DNA from: JBBECJ01 sp963763325
GTDB taxonomy: Bacteria > Chloroflexota > Chloroflexia > Thermomicrobiales > CFX8
DNA length: 64,000 nt
NCBI GenBank assembly: GCA_963763325.1
Contig: CAVXOL010000002.1
Coordinates: 210,225-274,224, forward strand
Reading direction: 5' to 3'
This document shows, in pieces, positions 1 to 9,543 of the stretch (its first letter is position 1; the number at the start of each line of letters is the position of its first letter). A model generated the notes under the pieces. It ran no database searches. It saw only the letters and a program-made list of their open reading frames with translations, and was not told where the DNA came from. Made by a program: the position numbers and the translations under genes.

Positions 1-1
1 G

Positions 2-364
2 ATCAACCCAACGACGCTGGAATCGTTCATCGGCTACCTGCTGTCGTTCATGGTCTCGTTCGGGCTGATGCTTGTCGCGTACTGGTGGATCCCGGAGCAC
101 GGACCAGGGCTTCGCTACTCGGCCGAGGGGGCTGTGGTAGGAGCGGTGCTCATGGTGTTGCTGGCACAGGGCTTCCCGCTGTATGTGGAATTGACCGGCG
201 GTTACAACCTGTACGGGAGCATGCTCGCCTTCGTCCTGCTGCTGCTCCTCTGGCTCTACCTCGTCGGACAGGTCTTCGTCATTGGTGCGGAAGTGGCTGC
301 GTTTCGCGCGGGCTATCGGGAAGACCTCCCGAATCTGCACGATGAAGGGCCGGAAGACGCATGA
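2..364 (+). CDS. YihY/BrkB family membrane protein, C-terminal part
   Basis: The reading frame is open from the first bases of the window, so the gene begins upstream and only about 120 C-terminal residues are present. They hold three hydrophobic stretches, and a segment with GGYNLYGSMLAF followed by an LLLLLWLYLVGQVFVIGAE-like helix. That segment is typical of the last helices of the YihY/BrkB (formerly 'ribonuclease BN') inner-membrane family, whose function is not settled. The tail is short and acidic. The family call comes from this recognisable C-terminal pattern; transport or envelope roles are only conjecture. Confidence 0.8.
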   Translation: MNPTTLESFIGYLLSFMVSFGLMLVAYWWIPEHGPGLRYSAEGAVVGAVLMVLLAQGFPLYVELTGGYNLYGSMLAFVLLLLLWLYLVGQVFVIGAEVAAFRAGYREDLPNLHDEGPEDA

Positions 365-548
365 CGGTCGCCGGTTGCGCGTATACAACCGATAAGTGCA
401 ACCGCGGGATGGTTCTTCCCCGCCGTCGTCGATCCGTACGCTTCAACACGATCGCACCACGATCACTTGGGCGGACGCTGTTCAAGTTGACCGAGCATGC
501 CACCGTCGGAAGCCGCAGCGCGGCACGACCGCTGTTCAGGGACTGAGC

Positions 549-1079
549 ATGACAAGCAGCAACGTGACCGAGCAGGAACTGAGAGAAGGCGCAACGCCGC
601 CGGAACAGGATATCCGCCACACGCCGGTGTCGAAGGCCATCTACGGCGTGATCACGGTCCTGGCGGTGTTGCAAGTCCTTGAAGCCCACCCGCCGTCAGC
701 CTGGAGCGGCGCCGTCTTTCTGTTCGGAACGACCGTCGCTGTCGCGCTGGTAGATGCGTACTCAGAATCGATCGCCATCATGCTCGCACAGGAGCGAGGC
801 CTCACGCTGGGAGACCTGCGCGAAATTCGGCATGAGGTTGCTCCGGTTCTCGTCGGTGCACAGGCCCCAACACTCTTGCTGATAGCATCAGCGTTTGGCC
901 TGATGTCTGTCGAACGGGCGATATCGCTGGCGCAGGTTGTCGCGTTCATGCTGCTGTTCAGCTACGGCTGGCGTGTGGGAACCATGCTTCACGAGCATTG
1001 GCTCCGCCGGATCGTCAGCGGCCTGATTCTGGTCGCCATCGGCGCGATCGCGGTCGGCATCAAGGCGGCATTTCACTAG
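549..1079 (+). CDS. Hypothetical multi-pass membrane protein
   Basis: A 176-residue protein. An in-frame ATG lies at 549 and the frame is open further upstream, but the upstream part reads as basic, low-quality sequence. After a polar acidic N-terminus of about 28 residues there are four to five hydrophobic segments (roughly residues 32-50, 54-75, 100-120, 125-145, 152-172). Between them lie charged loops containing SESIAIMLAQERGLTLGDLREIRHE-like sequence. The general look resembles small actinobacterial and Chloroflexi integral membrane proteins of unknown role. It sits between the YihY gene and a K+ channel, all on the plus strand but not tightly spaced. No function is assigned. Confidence 0.7.
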   Translation: MTSSNVTEQELREGATPPEQDIRHTPVSKAIYGVITVLAVLQVLEAHPPSAWSGAVFLFGTTVAVALVDAYSESIAIMLAQERGLTLGDLREIRHEVAPVLVGAQAPTLLLIASAFGLMSVERAISLAQVVAFMLLFSYGWRVGTMLHEHWLRRIVSGLILVAIGAIAVGIKAAFH

Positions 1080-1192
1080 CGCGAGAGACGGAGCGGATCG
1101 CCGTCTCGCCAGCCGTTGGCAAACTGCCAACGATCGAGGAACGTAGATCCTGATTCTGAGCATTAGACACTGCAATCCGAGGAGACGGCAAT

Positions 1193-2020
1193 ATGGCAGT
1201 TGATGGCGTGCCAATAACGCACCTTCCTCCTTCCAGCGCGGCAGAAGTGCGACTGTCCACCCGCTGGGAAGTGTTCATGCTCGGGCTCACAATCCTCTCG
1301 CTCAGCAACCTCGCCATCATCGCGATCGCTCAATTAGAGGAAGTCGGTGAGATAGCGCTGACGGTCGAAGTCGCGATCACTGCTATATTCGCCGGCGACT
1401 TCCTGCGACGCCTGTCGAACGCAACCAACCGCCGATCCTATGTACTTCATGGCTATGGCTGGATCGACCTGATCGGCTGTATTCCCGGATTGCGAGTCGT
1501 GCGAATTGTCCGTGTGGGACGAGCACTCCACCGACTAAGAGATTACGGTGGTGTGCGGCCAGTCGCGAGACAGATCTTTGCAAACCGCGCTCAAGGTTCG
1601 CTGTTGCTCGTCACGCTGATCGCAATCTACGTCATCGAATTCGGCAGCATGGCGATGCTTGTAAGTGAGTCGCGCTCCGCCGACGCCAACATCCGGACCT
1701 CGTCAGACGCGCTCTGGTACATCATGGTGACGATCTCAACCGTTGGCTATGGCGACCTCTATCCGACGACGGCACTCGGGCGGATCGTCGGTGTCTTCAT
1801 CCTCATTGTTGGTGTTGGTTTGTTCACAACGCTGACCGGCTTCCTGGCAAACATCTTCGTGATCCCGACACCTCGTGTCAGTAACCAGCCACTCGTGCCG
1901 CCTGACAGTTCCCGCCAATCAGGTGCGGCTGGGACCGGTTCCGGCACGACAACCGTCGTTGCTGCCAACACGAGCCAGCAGACCTCACCGATCGTGGCAC
2001 CGACGGATCCGCAAACCTAG
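1193..2020 (+). CDS. Voltage-gated-type potassium channel
   Basis: A 275-residue ion channel. The selectivity filter TVGYGD is visible at about residues 183-188, followed by a final hydrophobic helix. Four hydrophobic segments precede the pore. An arginine-rich stretch (RVVRIVRVGRALHRLR, about residues 100-115) looks like an S4 voltage sensor, so this is a six-segment Kv-like subunit rather than a two-segment KcsA type. The tail after residue 225 is Pro/Ser/Thr/Gly-rich and looks disordered, with no RCK or cyclic-nucleotide domain. Channels of this kind tetramerise in the inner membrane. The filter motif makes the call firm; gating is inferred. Confidence 0.9.
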   Translation: MAVDGVPITHLPPSSAAEVRLSTRWEVFMLGLTILSLSNLAIIAIAQLEEVGEIALTVEVAITAIFAGDFLRRLSNATNRRSYVLHGYGWIDLIGCIPGLRVVRIVRVGRALHRLRDYGGVRPVARQIFANRAQGSLLLVTLIAIYVIEFGSMAMLVSESRSADANIRTSSDALWYIMVTISTVGYGDLYPTTALGRIVGVFILIVGVGLFTTLTGFLANIFVIPTPRVSNQPLVPPDSSRQSGAAGTGSGTTTVVAANTSQQTSPIVAPTDPQT

Positions 2021-2216
2021 CGACCGTTGGCAGGCAGCGAGAGTGCTGGTAAAGGACGCTGCACGTCGGGAGATGGTCGGTCCTTCGCTCGGGTCTACGG
2101 ACAGGTACGACCCGCGAATACACCGTCGGGTTCGTCTCCTCGGAGCGCAAAGATCGCTAATCTGTTCCTGTCGGCTTTCCGCGAACGCCATCGTTCAACT
2201 GCGAGGACACAAAATC

Positions 2217-2603
2217 ATGCAGGAAACACGCTGGGCTACGGGCTTTGTCGTATTCGCGGCCATCATGCTGATCATGATCGGCACGTTCCAGGCGATCAAT
2301 GGGCTCGTGGCGCTTTTCGAGGATCAGTTCTACATTGTGACACCCAACTACCTGTTCGAATTCGATGTCACTGCCTGGGGCTGGGCCCATCTCATCATCG
2401 GAATCGTCGTCGCGACCGCTGGCGTGTTTCTCTTGCAGGGCAGCACATGGGCCATTATCGTCGGTATCACGGTCGCCGCGCTCAGCGCCATCGAGAACTT
2501 CATGTACATCCCCTACTACCCGGTCTGGTCACTGTTGATCATCGCGCTCGACGTGATTGTCATCTGGGCACTCGCTGTCCACGGTCGAGAGCTCGCTCAG
2601 TAA
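2217..2603 (+). CDS. DUF7144-like four-helix membrane protein
   Basis: A 128-residue protein. I chose the ATG at 2217 because the frame upstream gives basic, non-protein-like sequence. Four hydrophobic helices are clear. The pattern of a first helix ending FQAINGLVALF, then YFEFDVTAWGW-type sequence, a helix, and a final pair containing ENFMYIPYYPVW matches small DoxX-like membrane proteins grouped as DUF7144, common in actinobacteria. Function is unknown. It is separated by about 200 bases from the K+ channel and 140 from the next gene, so it may have its own promoter. Confidence 0.75.
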   Translation: MQETRWATGFVVFAAIMLIMIGTFQAINGLVALFEDQFYIVTPNYLFEFDVTAWGWAHLIIGIVVATAGVFLLQGSTWAIIVGITVAALSAIENFMYIPYYPVWSLLIIALDVIVIWALAVHGRELAQ

Positions 2604-2747
2604 CGCGCCAGACCGCGTGGACCAGCCCGGGGAACGTGTCTCACCCTGCCAGCCGCGATTACCTTCCTACCGTCGATTGCGGAGCTGTGCCGGCGCGTGA
2701 ACGTGTCGGCACGGCGCGAAATCCAGTGAGGAAGGTCTGCCTCGACA

Positions 2748-2999
2748 GTGGGTGAAGCGGTACTCTGGGGATTCATCATCGCGGTTACCTCGGCATGCTC
2801 TGCCGGTCTGGGTTACCTGGTCTTCTCACGGATGGAGGAGCGTAACGGTGCGCTGGTTCTCGCGTTTGCCGGCGGAGCCGTTCTCACGATGTTGGCCAGC
2901 ACGATGATGCCCGAAGCCTTTGAGGAAGGGGGTAAGCTGGTCGGGATCGTCACCGTTCTGGGCTTCATGCTGGCGATCCTTCTGACTACACTCGAATAG
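2748..2999 (+). pseudogene. C-terminal fragment of a ZIP-family metal transporter
   Basis: Eighty-three residues from a GTG codon, with two to three hydrophobic helices. The motif AFAGGAVLTMLASTMMPEA, followed by an EEGGKLVG-type loop and a last helix, is the well-known end of ZIP zinc and iron permeases, which are normally about 240 residues with eight helices. The N-terminal two thirds, including the usual HN..E metal site, are missing. Only about 145 bases separate this fragment from the preceding gene, so they cannot be hidden by a frameshift. I read it as a deletion remnant. A stand-alone half-transporter is possible but less likely. Confidence 0.65.
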
Positions 3000-3243
3000 G
3001 CTGAACACTCGACCAAATGAGCACTGACACGGCGAGTGGTGTCGCACGAAGCACGGTTACGACCGACTGCTACGACCGTCGGTGGATGCGACGCGGTCCG
3101 TTCTCAGCCATCATCACTGCATGCAGCGCCCCCGTCGATGAGTGACCGCTCCTCGTCCTGCTGGCGACCATCGACGTCGCGATTACGAGGCTCGCGCTGC
3201 CGTTCCGCATTCTCACCCATTCGGCTGGAGGGGGTCAGCAGTC

Positions 3244-4569
3244 ATGAGAGACGGTCAAGGCAACTTGCCGCCCCAACCTCCAGACACGCGGATCGTCGCT
3301 GCACAACATCACGCGGCACAGCAATGGCATCGGCTCGGTGACCGCCTGAAGACGCTGACGCCCAGCGCACTGGCGCGCATCCTGCTCGCGAGCGCCGCCA
3401 TCGCGGCCCCGATCTGGCTCACATGGGCCACCTGGCCCGCCGTTGCACCCTTCCTCATCGGTGCCGCGATTGCCTACGCGGTCCTGCCGCTTGTCAATAC
3501 ACTCAACCGAGTCATGCCTCGCCTCCCGGCGGCGCTACTGGCGACCGGCATGGTCATTGTGCTCCTGATCGCGATACCGGCCCTCATCCTGCGCGTACTG
3601 GCGATCGAGCTCTACGGCACCTATCGCTCGCTGCCGACCGGCGAAGAGATTCGCGTTCGCATCCAGGAACTCGACCAGTCGATGGACAGTTGGCCGGAGC
3701 CGATCCGCATCTTCGTTCGAACCAGAGCGTTGGACACCTTCCTGTCAATCCGCGAGCGGTTCGTCAACTACGTCTCCGGTGTCGATGGCCTGGCCATCGA
3801 CATTGTGATGGGAGCGGTCAATACGATCGGTGTCTTCCTCGGCTTACTCGTCCTGCCTGTCTGGATCCTGTTGGCACTCCGCGACCAGGGGCGCGCTCGA
3901 GACGCCATCAACCAACGTCTGCCTGACTGGCTGGAAGCTGATTTCTGGGCAGTCGCACGCATCCTCGACCGAACGCTCGGCGCGTACATCCGTGGGCTAA
4001 GCATGATCGCCATCACGATCGGTGTCGGCACGTTCGCGGGACTCTGGACGCTCGACGCTGCCGGAGCCGAAGGTATTCGCTACCCGGTCGCATTGGCCCT
4101 GCTCGTGGGGATTCTCGAACTGGTCCCGACGATCGGACCGATCTTGAGTACACTGTCGGTCTTTCTGATAACGCTGCGCGGCTCGCCCGAATCCGCGATT
4201 GCTGCTGTGGTCGTCGTCGTCGTCGTGCGCCTGCTCGTACGCCAGTTCGTTGCCTCACGCATCGAGCGTCGCGTGATCGACGTACACCCCGCGATCCTTA
4301 TCGTCGTTCTGGTCGCGCTGAGTCAATTCGGTCTGATCTGGGCTATCTTCGCCGCGCCGCTTGTCGCAATCGTGCGCGATCTGTTCCGCTACACCTACGG
4401 ACGCCTCAGTGATCCGCCTCGTCCAGCCGGCGTGCTCCCAGGTGAACTATCGACAGCGACGGCGCACGCGATCCCACCCACACGCGCGTTACCGCTCGTG
4501 TACCAACGAGTTGGCGCTGCTCATGCCCCCTCACCTCTTGAGCCGGTTGAGCGGGCCGCAGGAGATTGA
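3244..4569 (+). CDS. AI-2E family transporter (first copy)
   Basis: A 441-residue permease of the AI-2E/PerM (DUF20) family, which exports small molecules or ions; substrates vary and cannot be read from sequence. ATG 3244 is chosen because GGAGGGGG lies about 10 bases upstream; an earlier ATG at 3142 has no such site. After about 45 polar residues come paired N-terminal helices. A long soluble stretch follows (about residues 130-190), and then the C-terminal helices containing the family signature ELVPTIGPILS. The C-terminal 60 residues are Pro-rich. Only five bases separate it from the SPFH gene, which suggests one transcript. A second, divergent copy lies at 26615-27715. Confidence 0.9.
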   Translation: MRDGQGNLPPQPPDTRIVAAQHHAAQQWHRLGDRLKTLTPSALARILLASAAIAAPIWLTWATWPAVAPFLIGAAIAYAVLPLVNTLNRVMPRLPAALLATGMVIVLLIAIPALILRVLAIELYGTYRSLPTGEEIRVRIQELDQSMDSWPEPIRIFVRTRALDTFLSIRERFVNYVSGVDGLAIDIVMGAVNTIGVFLGLLVLPVWILLALRDQGRARDAINQRLPDWLEADFWAVARILDRTLGAYIRGLSMIAITIGVGTFAGLWTLDAAGAEGIRYPVALALLVGILELVPTIGPILSTLSVFLITLRGSPESAIAAVVVVVVVRLLVRQFVASRIERRVIDVHPAILIVVLVALSQFGLIWAIFAAPLVAIVRDLFRYTYGRLSDPPRPAGVLPGELSTATAHAIPPTRALPLVYQRVGAAHAPSPLEPVERAAGD

Positions 4570-4574
4570 TCGAC

Positions 4575-5831
4575 ATGGCAACGGATACGAATGTGATCTC
4601 TGCATCGCCCGAAGCATTTCAACTCGGACAGGTCAGGGTCTCGTTGGACGACGCTGGCGACGCATTCTCTGCTCGCGATGCCAGCGGGCGAATCCCGATC
4701 GTGATCGTGCCAACCCGGCCAAACCGAATCCGCAACGATTTGGTCGCGTATGGTGTAGGACTGTTGATTGCCTCGATCGTCGCGAGCTTGTGGTTTCTTC
4801 CGGGTTGGACATCCATTCCCGGTGCCGGCTTGGCGATCCTGCTGATCGTGCTTGGAGTCTTCCGCTCGTTCATCGTCCGCATTCCCGAGGGGACAAACGG
4901 GTTGCTTTCTCGCGGCGGTCGCTACGCCCGAACTGTTGGCGGTGGCAGCCACGTCATTCCTCCGTGGATCACCGTTTCCCACGTTGTCACCGGCCGGGAA
5001 ATCCCTTTCGACATTCCGGTCATCGAGGCGCCAACCCGGGACACGGTTCGTGTCAACGTCGACGCGCTGCTGACATTCTCAATCGACGACCCCTACCGCT
5101 TCGTGTACGCGATCTCAACCGACGACTTCGACCACGTCCTGCAGGCCGCCTGCCAGGAGGCCATGCGCTCGATGATCCGCCGTATCACTGTGTCCGATGT
5201 GTTCAACATTGCACAGCAGGATACCGACGAGCTGCGCGCCGCGATCGACCCGGATATCTCACCGTACGGCGTCAAGATCCAGAAGATCAAGATCACCTAC
5301 GCCCGGCCTCCAACCGAATTCATGCGCTCCGAGGAGAGTCGTCAGCTCGCGATCCTGCAGCTGTCTGAACAAGTCGAGCGACATGCACTTGCAGAACGAT
5401 TTCAACGGGACTCGGACACGCTTACCCGGCAGCAGCTTCTCGCGCGCGTGCAGCGTCTGCAGGACGAGCACGAGAGTGAGTTACAGGATATTGAGCATCG
5501 TCAGCGGGTGGTCGAGCTCGAAGCACAAGCCGAAGCGATTCGCCTTGCAAGGCTTGACGAACGGCTGCGTGCGTATCCTGAAGCAGTTCGGTTTGACGTG
5601 AGCCTGGCCCGCCTGGATGTGGCCCGGGCGCTGGCCGGCAACTCGCGCGCCGTCCTCCAGATCGGCAGCGCCGACGATATCAGCCAGGTTCTTCTGGTCC
5701 GCGACCTGTGGGACGAAACCCGCGCTGCTGCCAACGGACAACTACCGGTTGACCAGCCCGTTGATGGAGCACATGACGTACCGTTACCGATCCAGGAAGC
5801 GGCGGTTGAGGCGCCAGTTGACCACGAGTAG
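4575..5831 (+). CDS. SPFH/Band 7 domain membrane protein
   Basis: A 418-residue protein of the stomatin/prohibitin/flotillin superfamily, which forms ring-like membrane scaffolds. ATG 4575 has AGGAG ten bases upstream; a TTG at 4566 is too close to that site. Two hydrophobic stretches lie at about residues 58-98. A Band 7 domain runs from about 100 to 245 and starts with the typical R-I-P-E-G turn. A long charged coiled coil follows at about 265-345, rich in Arg, Glu and Gln with LARVQRLQDEHESEL-type heptads. The N-terminal 50 residues are a soluble extension. Its tight linkage to the AI-2E permease suggests it organises or regulates that permease (inference). Confidence 0.88.
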   Translation: MATDTNVISASPEAFQLGQVRVSLDDAGDAFSARDASGRIPIVIVPTRPNRIRNDLVAYGVGLLIASIVASLWFLPGWTSIPGAGLAILLIVLGVFRSFIVRIPEGTNGLLSRGGRYARTVGGGSHVIPPWITVSHVVTGREIPFDIPVIEAPTRDTVRVNVDALLTFSIDDPYRFVYAISTDDFDHVLQAACQEAMRSMIRRITVSDVFNIAQQDTDELRAAIDPDISPYGVKIQKIKITYARPPTEFMRSEESRQLAILQLSEQVERHALAERFQRDSDTLTRQQLLARVQRLQDEHESELQDIEHRQRVVELEAQAEAIRLARLDERLRAYPEAVRFDVSLARLDVARALAGNSRAVLQIGSADDISQVLLVRDLWDETRAAANGQLPVDQPVDGAHDVPLPIQEAAVEAPVDHE

Positions 5832-6164
5832 CGGTGACCTCAGCGCGCCGCGACTACGACCGCGAAATACACCTGCAAGCCGATTCTATGCCCCAATCGA
5901 CGGACTACGCTGTCAACATCGGAAGCGCACGGCTATCGGCCTTCGCCATGCCGAACATGTGGAGATGGCAGCGCCGGACACAGCCTCAGTGTGTGGAGGA
6001 CCAGGGGAGGTCAGAAGCGGTGGCGAAGACGCACGTCTCAGTGCAGGTGGACCGCTAACGACCTGGCGCATCGCCAGGAGCTGTTGTTGACCAGCGGCGG
6101 TGACGTCGCCCTCTTGGAATGAGCGTTTGCACGGCGTTGCCCGTTGATTGAAAGGGAAGCTACG
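5832..6164 (+). other. Intergenic stretch with no supported gene
   Basis: About 330 bases between the SPFH gene and the DUF4282 gene. An open frame with a GTG start at 5834 (74 codons) has a composition rich in Arg, Gln and Trp without recognisable structure, and I do not accept it. AAAGGGAAG just before 6165 is the ribosome binding site of the next gene. No clear terminator hairpin with a T tract was seen. Confidence 0.4.
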
Positions 6165-6527
6165 ATGGCCAACTCATCTGCCACAATGAGCCGTGGAACC
6201 TATGATGACATCCCGGTCGAGACATCTGGAAACTTCCTGGGACGCCTGTTCGACTTGTCGTTCACAACGTTTATCACGCCGTTGCTCGTCCGGGCCGTCT
6301 TTATCCTTGGCCTGGTGATAGCGCTGATCATTGCAGTCGGCGCCGTCGTCGTCGCCTTCTTCGAGAGCGGCATCTGGGCGGGAATCTGGGCGTTGATCTG
6401 GGCCCCCGTCTGGCTCATGGTCGTCGCGGTCATCATGCGGATCTGGCTCGAAATCGCGATCGTGCTATTTCGAGTCGCGCAGGCCTCGATTGAGATCGCT
6501 CGCAACACCCAGCCGCCGCGGGCCTAA
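6165..6527 (+). CDS. DUF4282 domain membrane protein
   Basis: A 120-residue protein. ATG 6165 follows AAAGGGAAG at about 7-bp spacing. After about 25 polar residues it shows the DUF4282 pattern: a leading LGRLFDLSFTTFITPLLVR segment, two hydrophobic helices joined by a short loop with repeated GIWAGIWALIWAPVW, and a closing RIWLEIAIVLFRVAQASIEI amphipathic segment. The family consists of small two-helix membrane proteins of unknown function found widely in actinobacteria and Chloroflexi. It ends 37 bases before the permease gene and may be cotranscribed with it. Confidence 0.85.
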   Translation: MANSSATMSRGTYDDIPVETSGNFLGRLFDLSFTTFITPLLVRAVFILGLVIALIIAVGAVVVAFFESGIWAGIWALIWAPVWLMVVAVIMRIWLEIAIVLFRVAQASIEIARNTQPPRA

Positions 6528-6564
6528 CACGTCAGCGGTCCCTCGGGCCTAAGGAGCGTGCGGG

Positions 6565-7915
6565 ATGGAGCATCCAGCGACGACAGGCTCGGACGAGCCA
6601 CCGGCGGACGAACCGTCCAGGACACTGACCTTGCGCGGCGCGACCGTGCTGGGAATCGGCTCGATGATCGGCGCCGGCATCTTCGCCCTCCTCGGCGAGG
6701 CCGGCGCCGTCGCAGGCGCGGGCGTCTGGATCTCGTTCCTGATCGGCGGCGTGGTCGCAGGGCTCCTCGGCTACGTCTGCGCGAAGTTGGGAATGACGTA
6801 TCCCTCCTCTGGTGGGCTGATCACCTATCTCATCAAAGGCTTCGGGGTAGGACGGCTGGTCGGCGTCGCTTCGTGGCTCGGCTACATCGCCGCGATCGTG
6901 ATCGTCACCGCGATGGTTGCCGTCTCGTTCGGCGGCTACGCGACCTCGCTCTTCGTTGGGCAGGATGCGAGCAGCGCCTGGAACAACCTCTTCATCACGG
7001 CGCTGCTTCTCGTCATGCTCGCTGTCAACCTGATCGGCGCCAAGGTCGTCGCCGCCGCGCAGTCCGCGATCGTCTTCGTCGTCCTCGCCGTCTTCGCCGT
7101 CTTCATCAGCGTGACCCTCCCGAACATCGACACGGATCTGCTCGCATTCAGCGGCTACCCGTCCTTCTCGAAGATCATCGCCAGCGTCGCGCTCACGTTC
7201 TTCGCCTACCTCGGTTTCAATGTGATCACCTTCACTGGCGGTGACCTGCGCAACCCGCGCCGCGACATTCCCCGGGCGACCTACCTCGCACTCGGGATCA
7301 CGGGAGTGGTCTACGTGCTGATCGCGATCGGCGTGTTCGGGACGCTGACCGTCGCCGAGGTGATCGAGTACGGGGAGACCGCGATCGCCGAGGCGGCGCG
7401 GCCGACACTCGGGGACGCGGGCTTCGTGATCATGGCGATCGTGGCGCTGCTCTCGACCGCCGGGCGCGACCAACGCGACCCTGTACGCGTCGTCGAACCT
7501 GACCAACATGCTCGCCGGCGAGGGACTCTTCCCCGAGTTCTTCGGCGCCAAATCGCGATTCGGCCCGAAGTCCGGGCTGATCATCACGACGCTGCTCGTT
7601 CTGGTCGTCGCGAACCTCGTCGATCTCTCGTCCATCGCCTCGGTCGGCAGCGCCGTCTCGATGATCGTCTTCGTGCTGGTCGGCGCGGCCGGCTACCAAC
7701 GCCGCGCCGAGACCGGGAGCAACACCGTGATCGTCCTGCTCGCCATCGGGGTGACGGCGATCGTGCTCGGATTCTTCGCCGTCGACATCGTTCAGAACGA
7801 TCTTGGAAGCTTCATCGCGATCATCGGCATCACAGTCGTCTCAGTCATCCTCGACGCCATCTTCAGGCACGAAGAGGGTGTCCACGAGGCGGTGCCGGCT
7901 ACGACCCAGCCCTAG
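6565..7915 (+). pseudogene. APC family amino acid permease, one frameshift
   Basis: Stitched across one frameshift, this gives about 450 residues with about 12 hydrophobic helices, the usual APC permease length. The N-terminal helix carries GIGSMIGAGIFA, the substrate-binding glycine-rich motif of the superfamily. The frame is continuous to about 7460 and then loses sense. The frame starting at 7463 continues with a sensible permease sequence (ATNATLYASSNL-like, then GEGLFPEFFGA). The break coincides with GCCGGGC at 7459-7465, where one fewer G restores the frame. It may be an intact gene with one extra base in the sequence, or a recent pseudogene. The ATG at 6565 follows AAGGAG. Confidence 0.8.
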
Positions 7916-8057
7916 AGGCAGGCTCAGCTACTCCATGCTTGACGCATGAATAGTCCGCGAATTCGATTCAGCCTGTGCCGGGTCGCTGGCAAATAAACAA
8001 TCACGTGAGCGTGCAACTGAGCGGGAGGTTGGTGCACGATTGACCTGCTCAGGCGCG

Positions 8058-9407
8058 TCACGTGCCTCGCGCTGACCCGGAACCATCACCTGAGGAGTCC
8101 GGCTGGGCACGGCCACCCGAGATCAGGCGAAATGAGCGAGACAACCACCGTGCAAGCGAGGGATAGATCGACTGTCCGACGGTCACACCAAGGGCGATAG
8201 CGATCAGGGTGTAGATGGTCTTGCCGATATCGTTGATCGTTGCCCGGCCAGGCTCGCTGACCAGTTCGGTCAGCTTCATCAGCCCCAGCGCCCCTGGCAC
8301 AAGCAACCAGTACGCGGGCAGGATACTGACCATCGCCGGGGGCGCGCTCGGCCAGCGTTGGATCGCGTAGGCAACCGGCGTCATGGCTAACGCGCCGAAG
8401 AAGCCGCCGAGGTAGCCACCGGCGACTTCGCTTCCGGCAGTCTGTCCAGCCAGGGCGACCACGAGCACCAGTATTAACCAGGGCAACGACCCGGTCGGCG
8501 CCGTGCGGTGGAGATAAATGCCGATGCCGTAGACGAACGTGCCGACCCACGGTCCCCAGCTCCAGAAGGTGGTCGAACCGACGGTGGAAAAAGCTTCTGC
8601 TGTGGGCAGCCCCACAATCGCTGCCGCGATGAGCAATCCGAACAGTAGCAGGACCAATTGCACCATGCCCGCCACGAGGCGACTCGATCCGGAGACAATG
8701 TCGCCGGAGGTAAGCTCGATCATGCCGGTCGTCAGCATCGCGCCTGGAAGAAAGAAGACCAATGGCGGGATCAGGAGGAGCAATGGTCCATCCACGACGC
8801 CGTAGTCCACGGCCAGGAAGACGATCAGACCGACACCCAGCGATGTCATCACTGGTAGCAATGTGCGAATCGTGTCATGGCCCTCCGTCAGCAACAGGAT
8901 TTCACCCACGAACAGTCCCAGCAGGATGCAGGAGATCAAGACTCCGGCTGACGCGTGTAGCGACAGACCGAAACCGACTGCCATGAGCGTGTAGCCCAGC
9001 AGCCTGATCGATTCTGAATAGCGAGGGGGGCTGTCCCAGATGTCGGTGAGACGCTCAAGGCCTTGCGGCGGGGGGACCGTGCCAGACATTGCGCCTTCGA
9101 CGAGGCGCCAGGTGGCCGCTACCTGGTCGAGGCGCAGGGAGCGCTGCATCGCACTGGACATGTGCAGCGACATCGAGTTCTGGCCCTGAACCTGAACAAG
9201 GATCAGCGTCGGCCCCACCGTGATGTGCGACTTCAGCCCGTAGGCGTCGGCCGCCCGTGTCAGCGAGTTCTGGACCTCGGTCACCGATGCCCCGGCGGCG
9301 GTCATCGCAACGCCCAGCCGCGTCAGGAATTGCACGACCTGGTAGGTGTCGTCATCCAGTGGGACGGCAGTCAGCGGAACAGTGCTGGGAGACGCGGCGG
9401 CATGCAT
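8058..9407 (-). CDS. Threonine/serine exporter family protein (ThrE-like)
   Basis: A 449-residue inner-membrane protein. I start at the ATG at 9407, which has AAGGA ten bases upstream; the open frame extends 77 codons further with implausible Arg-rich sequence. The N-terminal half shows the ThrE/DUF1212 domain, with a cytoplasmic region containing LGVAMTAAGASVTEVQNSL followed by about five helices. The C-terminal half has the DUF3815-like bundle. Relatives such as corynebacterial ThrE export threonine and serine by proton-motive force; here the substrate is inferred. The last 30 residues are polar and Ser/Gly-rich. It is convergent with the preceding permease. Confidence 0.85.
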   Translation of the reverse strand: MHAAASPSTVPLTAVPLDDDTYQVVQFLTRLGVAMTAAGASVTEVQNSLTRAADAYGLKSHITVGPTLILVQVQGQNSMSLHMSSAMQRSLRLDQVAATWRLVEGAMSGTVPPPQGLERLTDIWDSPPRYSESIRLLGYTLMAVGFGLSLHASAGVLISCILLGLFVGEILLLTEGHDTIRTLLPVMTSLGVGLIVFLAVDYGVVDGPLLLLIPPLVFFLPGAMLTTGMIELTSGDIVSGSSRLVAGMVQLVLLLFGLLIAAAIVGLPTAEAFSTVGSTTFWSWGPWVGTFVYGIGIYLHRTAPTGSLPWLILVLVVALAGQTAGSEVAGGYLGGFFGALAMTPVAYAIQRWPSAPPAMVSILPAYWLLVPGALGLMKLTELVSEPGRATINDIGKTIYTLIAIALGVTVGQSIYPSLARWLSRSFRLISGGRAQPDSSGDGSGSARGT

Positions 9408-9543
9408 CGCGGATACGTCCTTCTGGCAGGAAAGGCCTTGCCGGATGCTGGACGCGATCCGCAACGCACAGCGGTGTCCGCACGCGATGGGCGCTCGCCT
9501 TTGTGATGCATGTGAGCAACCGTTGCTGACAACCACCCCGGGA

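Noticed and set aside
5834..6058. Possible 74-codon gene in the intergenic stretch before DUF4282
   Set aside because: GTG start overlapping the SPFH stop region, without a good site or recognisable sequence; low-information content.
6532..7635. Long open frame (367 codons) on the minus strand opposite the amino acid permease
   Set aside because: It is Arg-, Asp- and Glu-rich without structure, and the plus strand encodes a clear permease; a shadow of GC-rich codon use.
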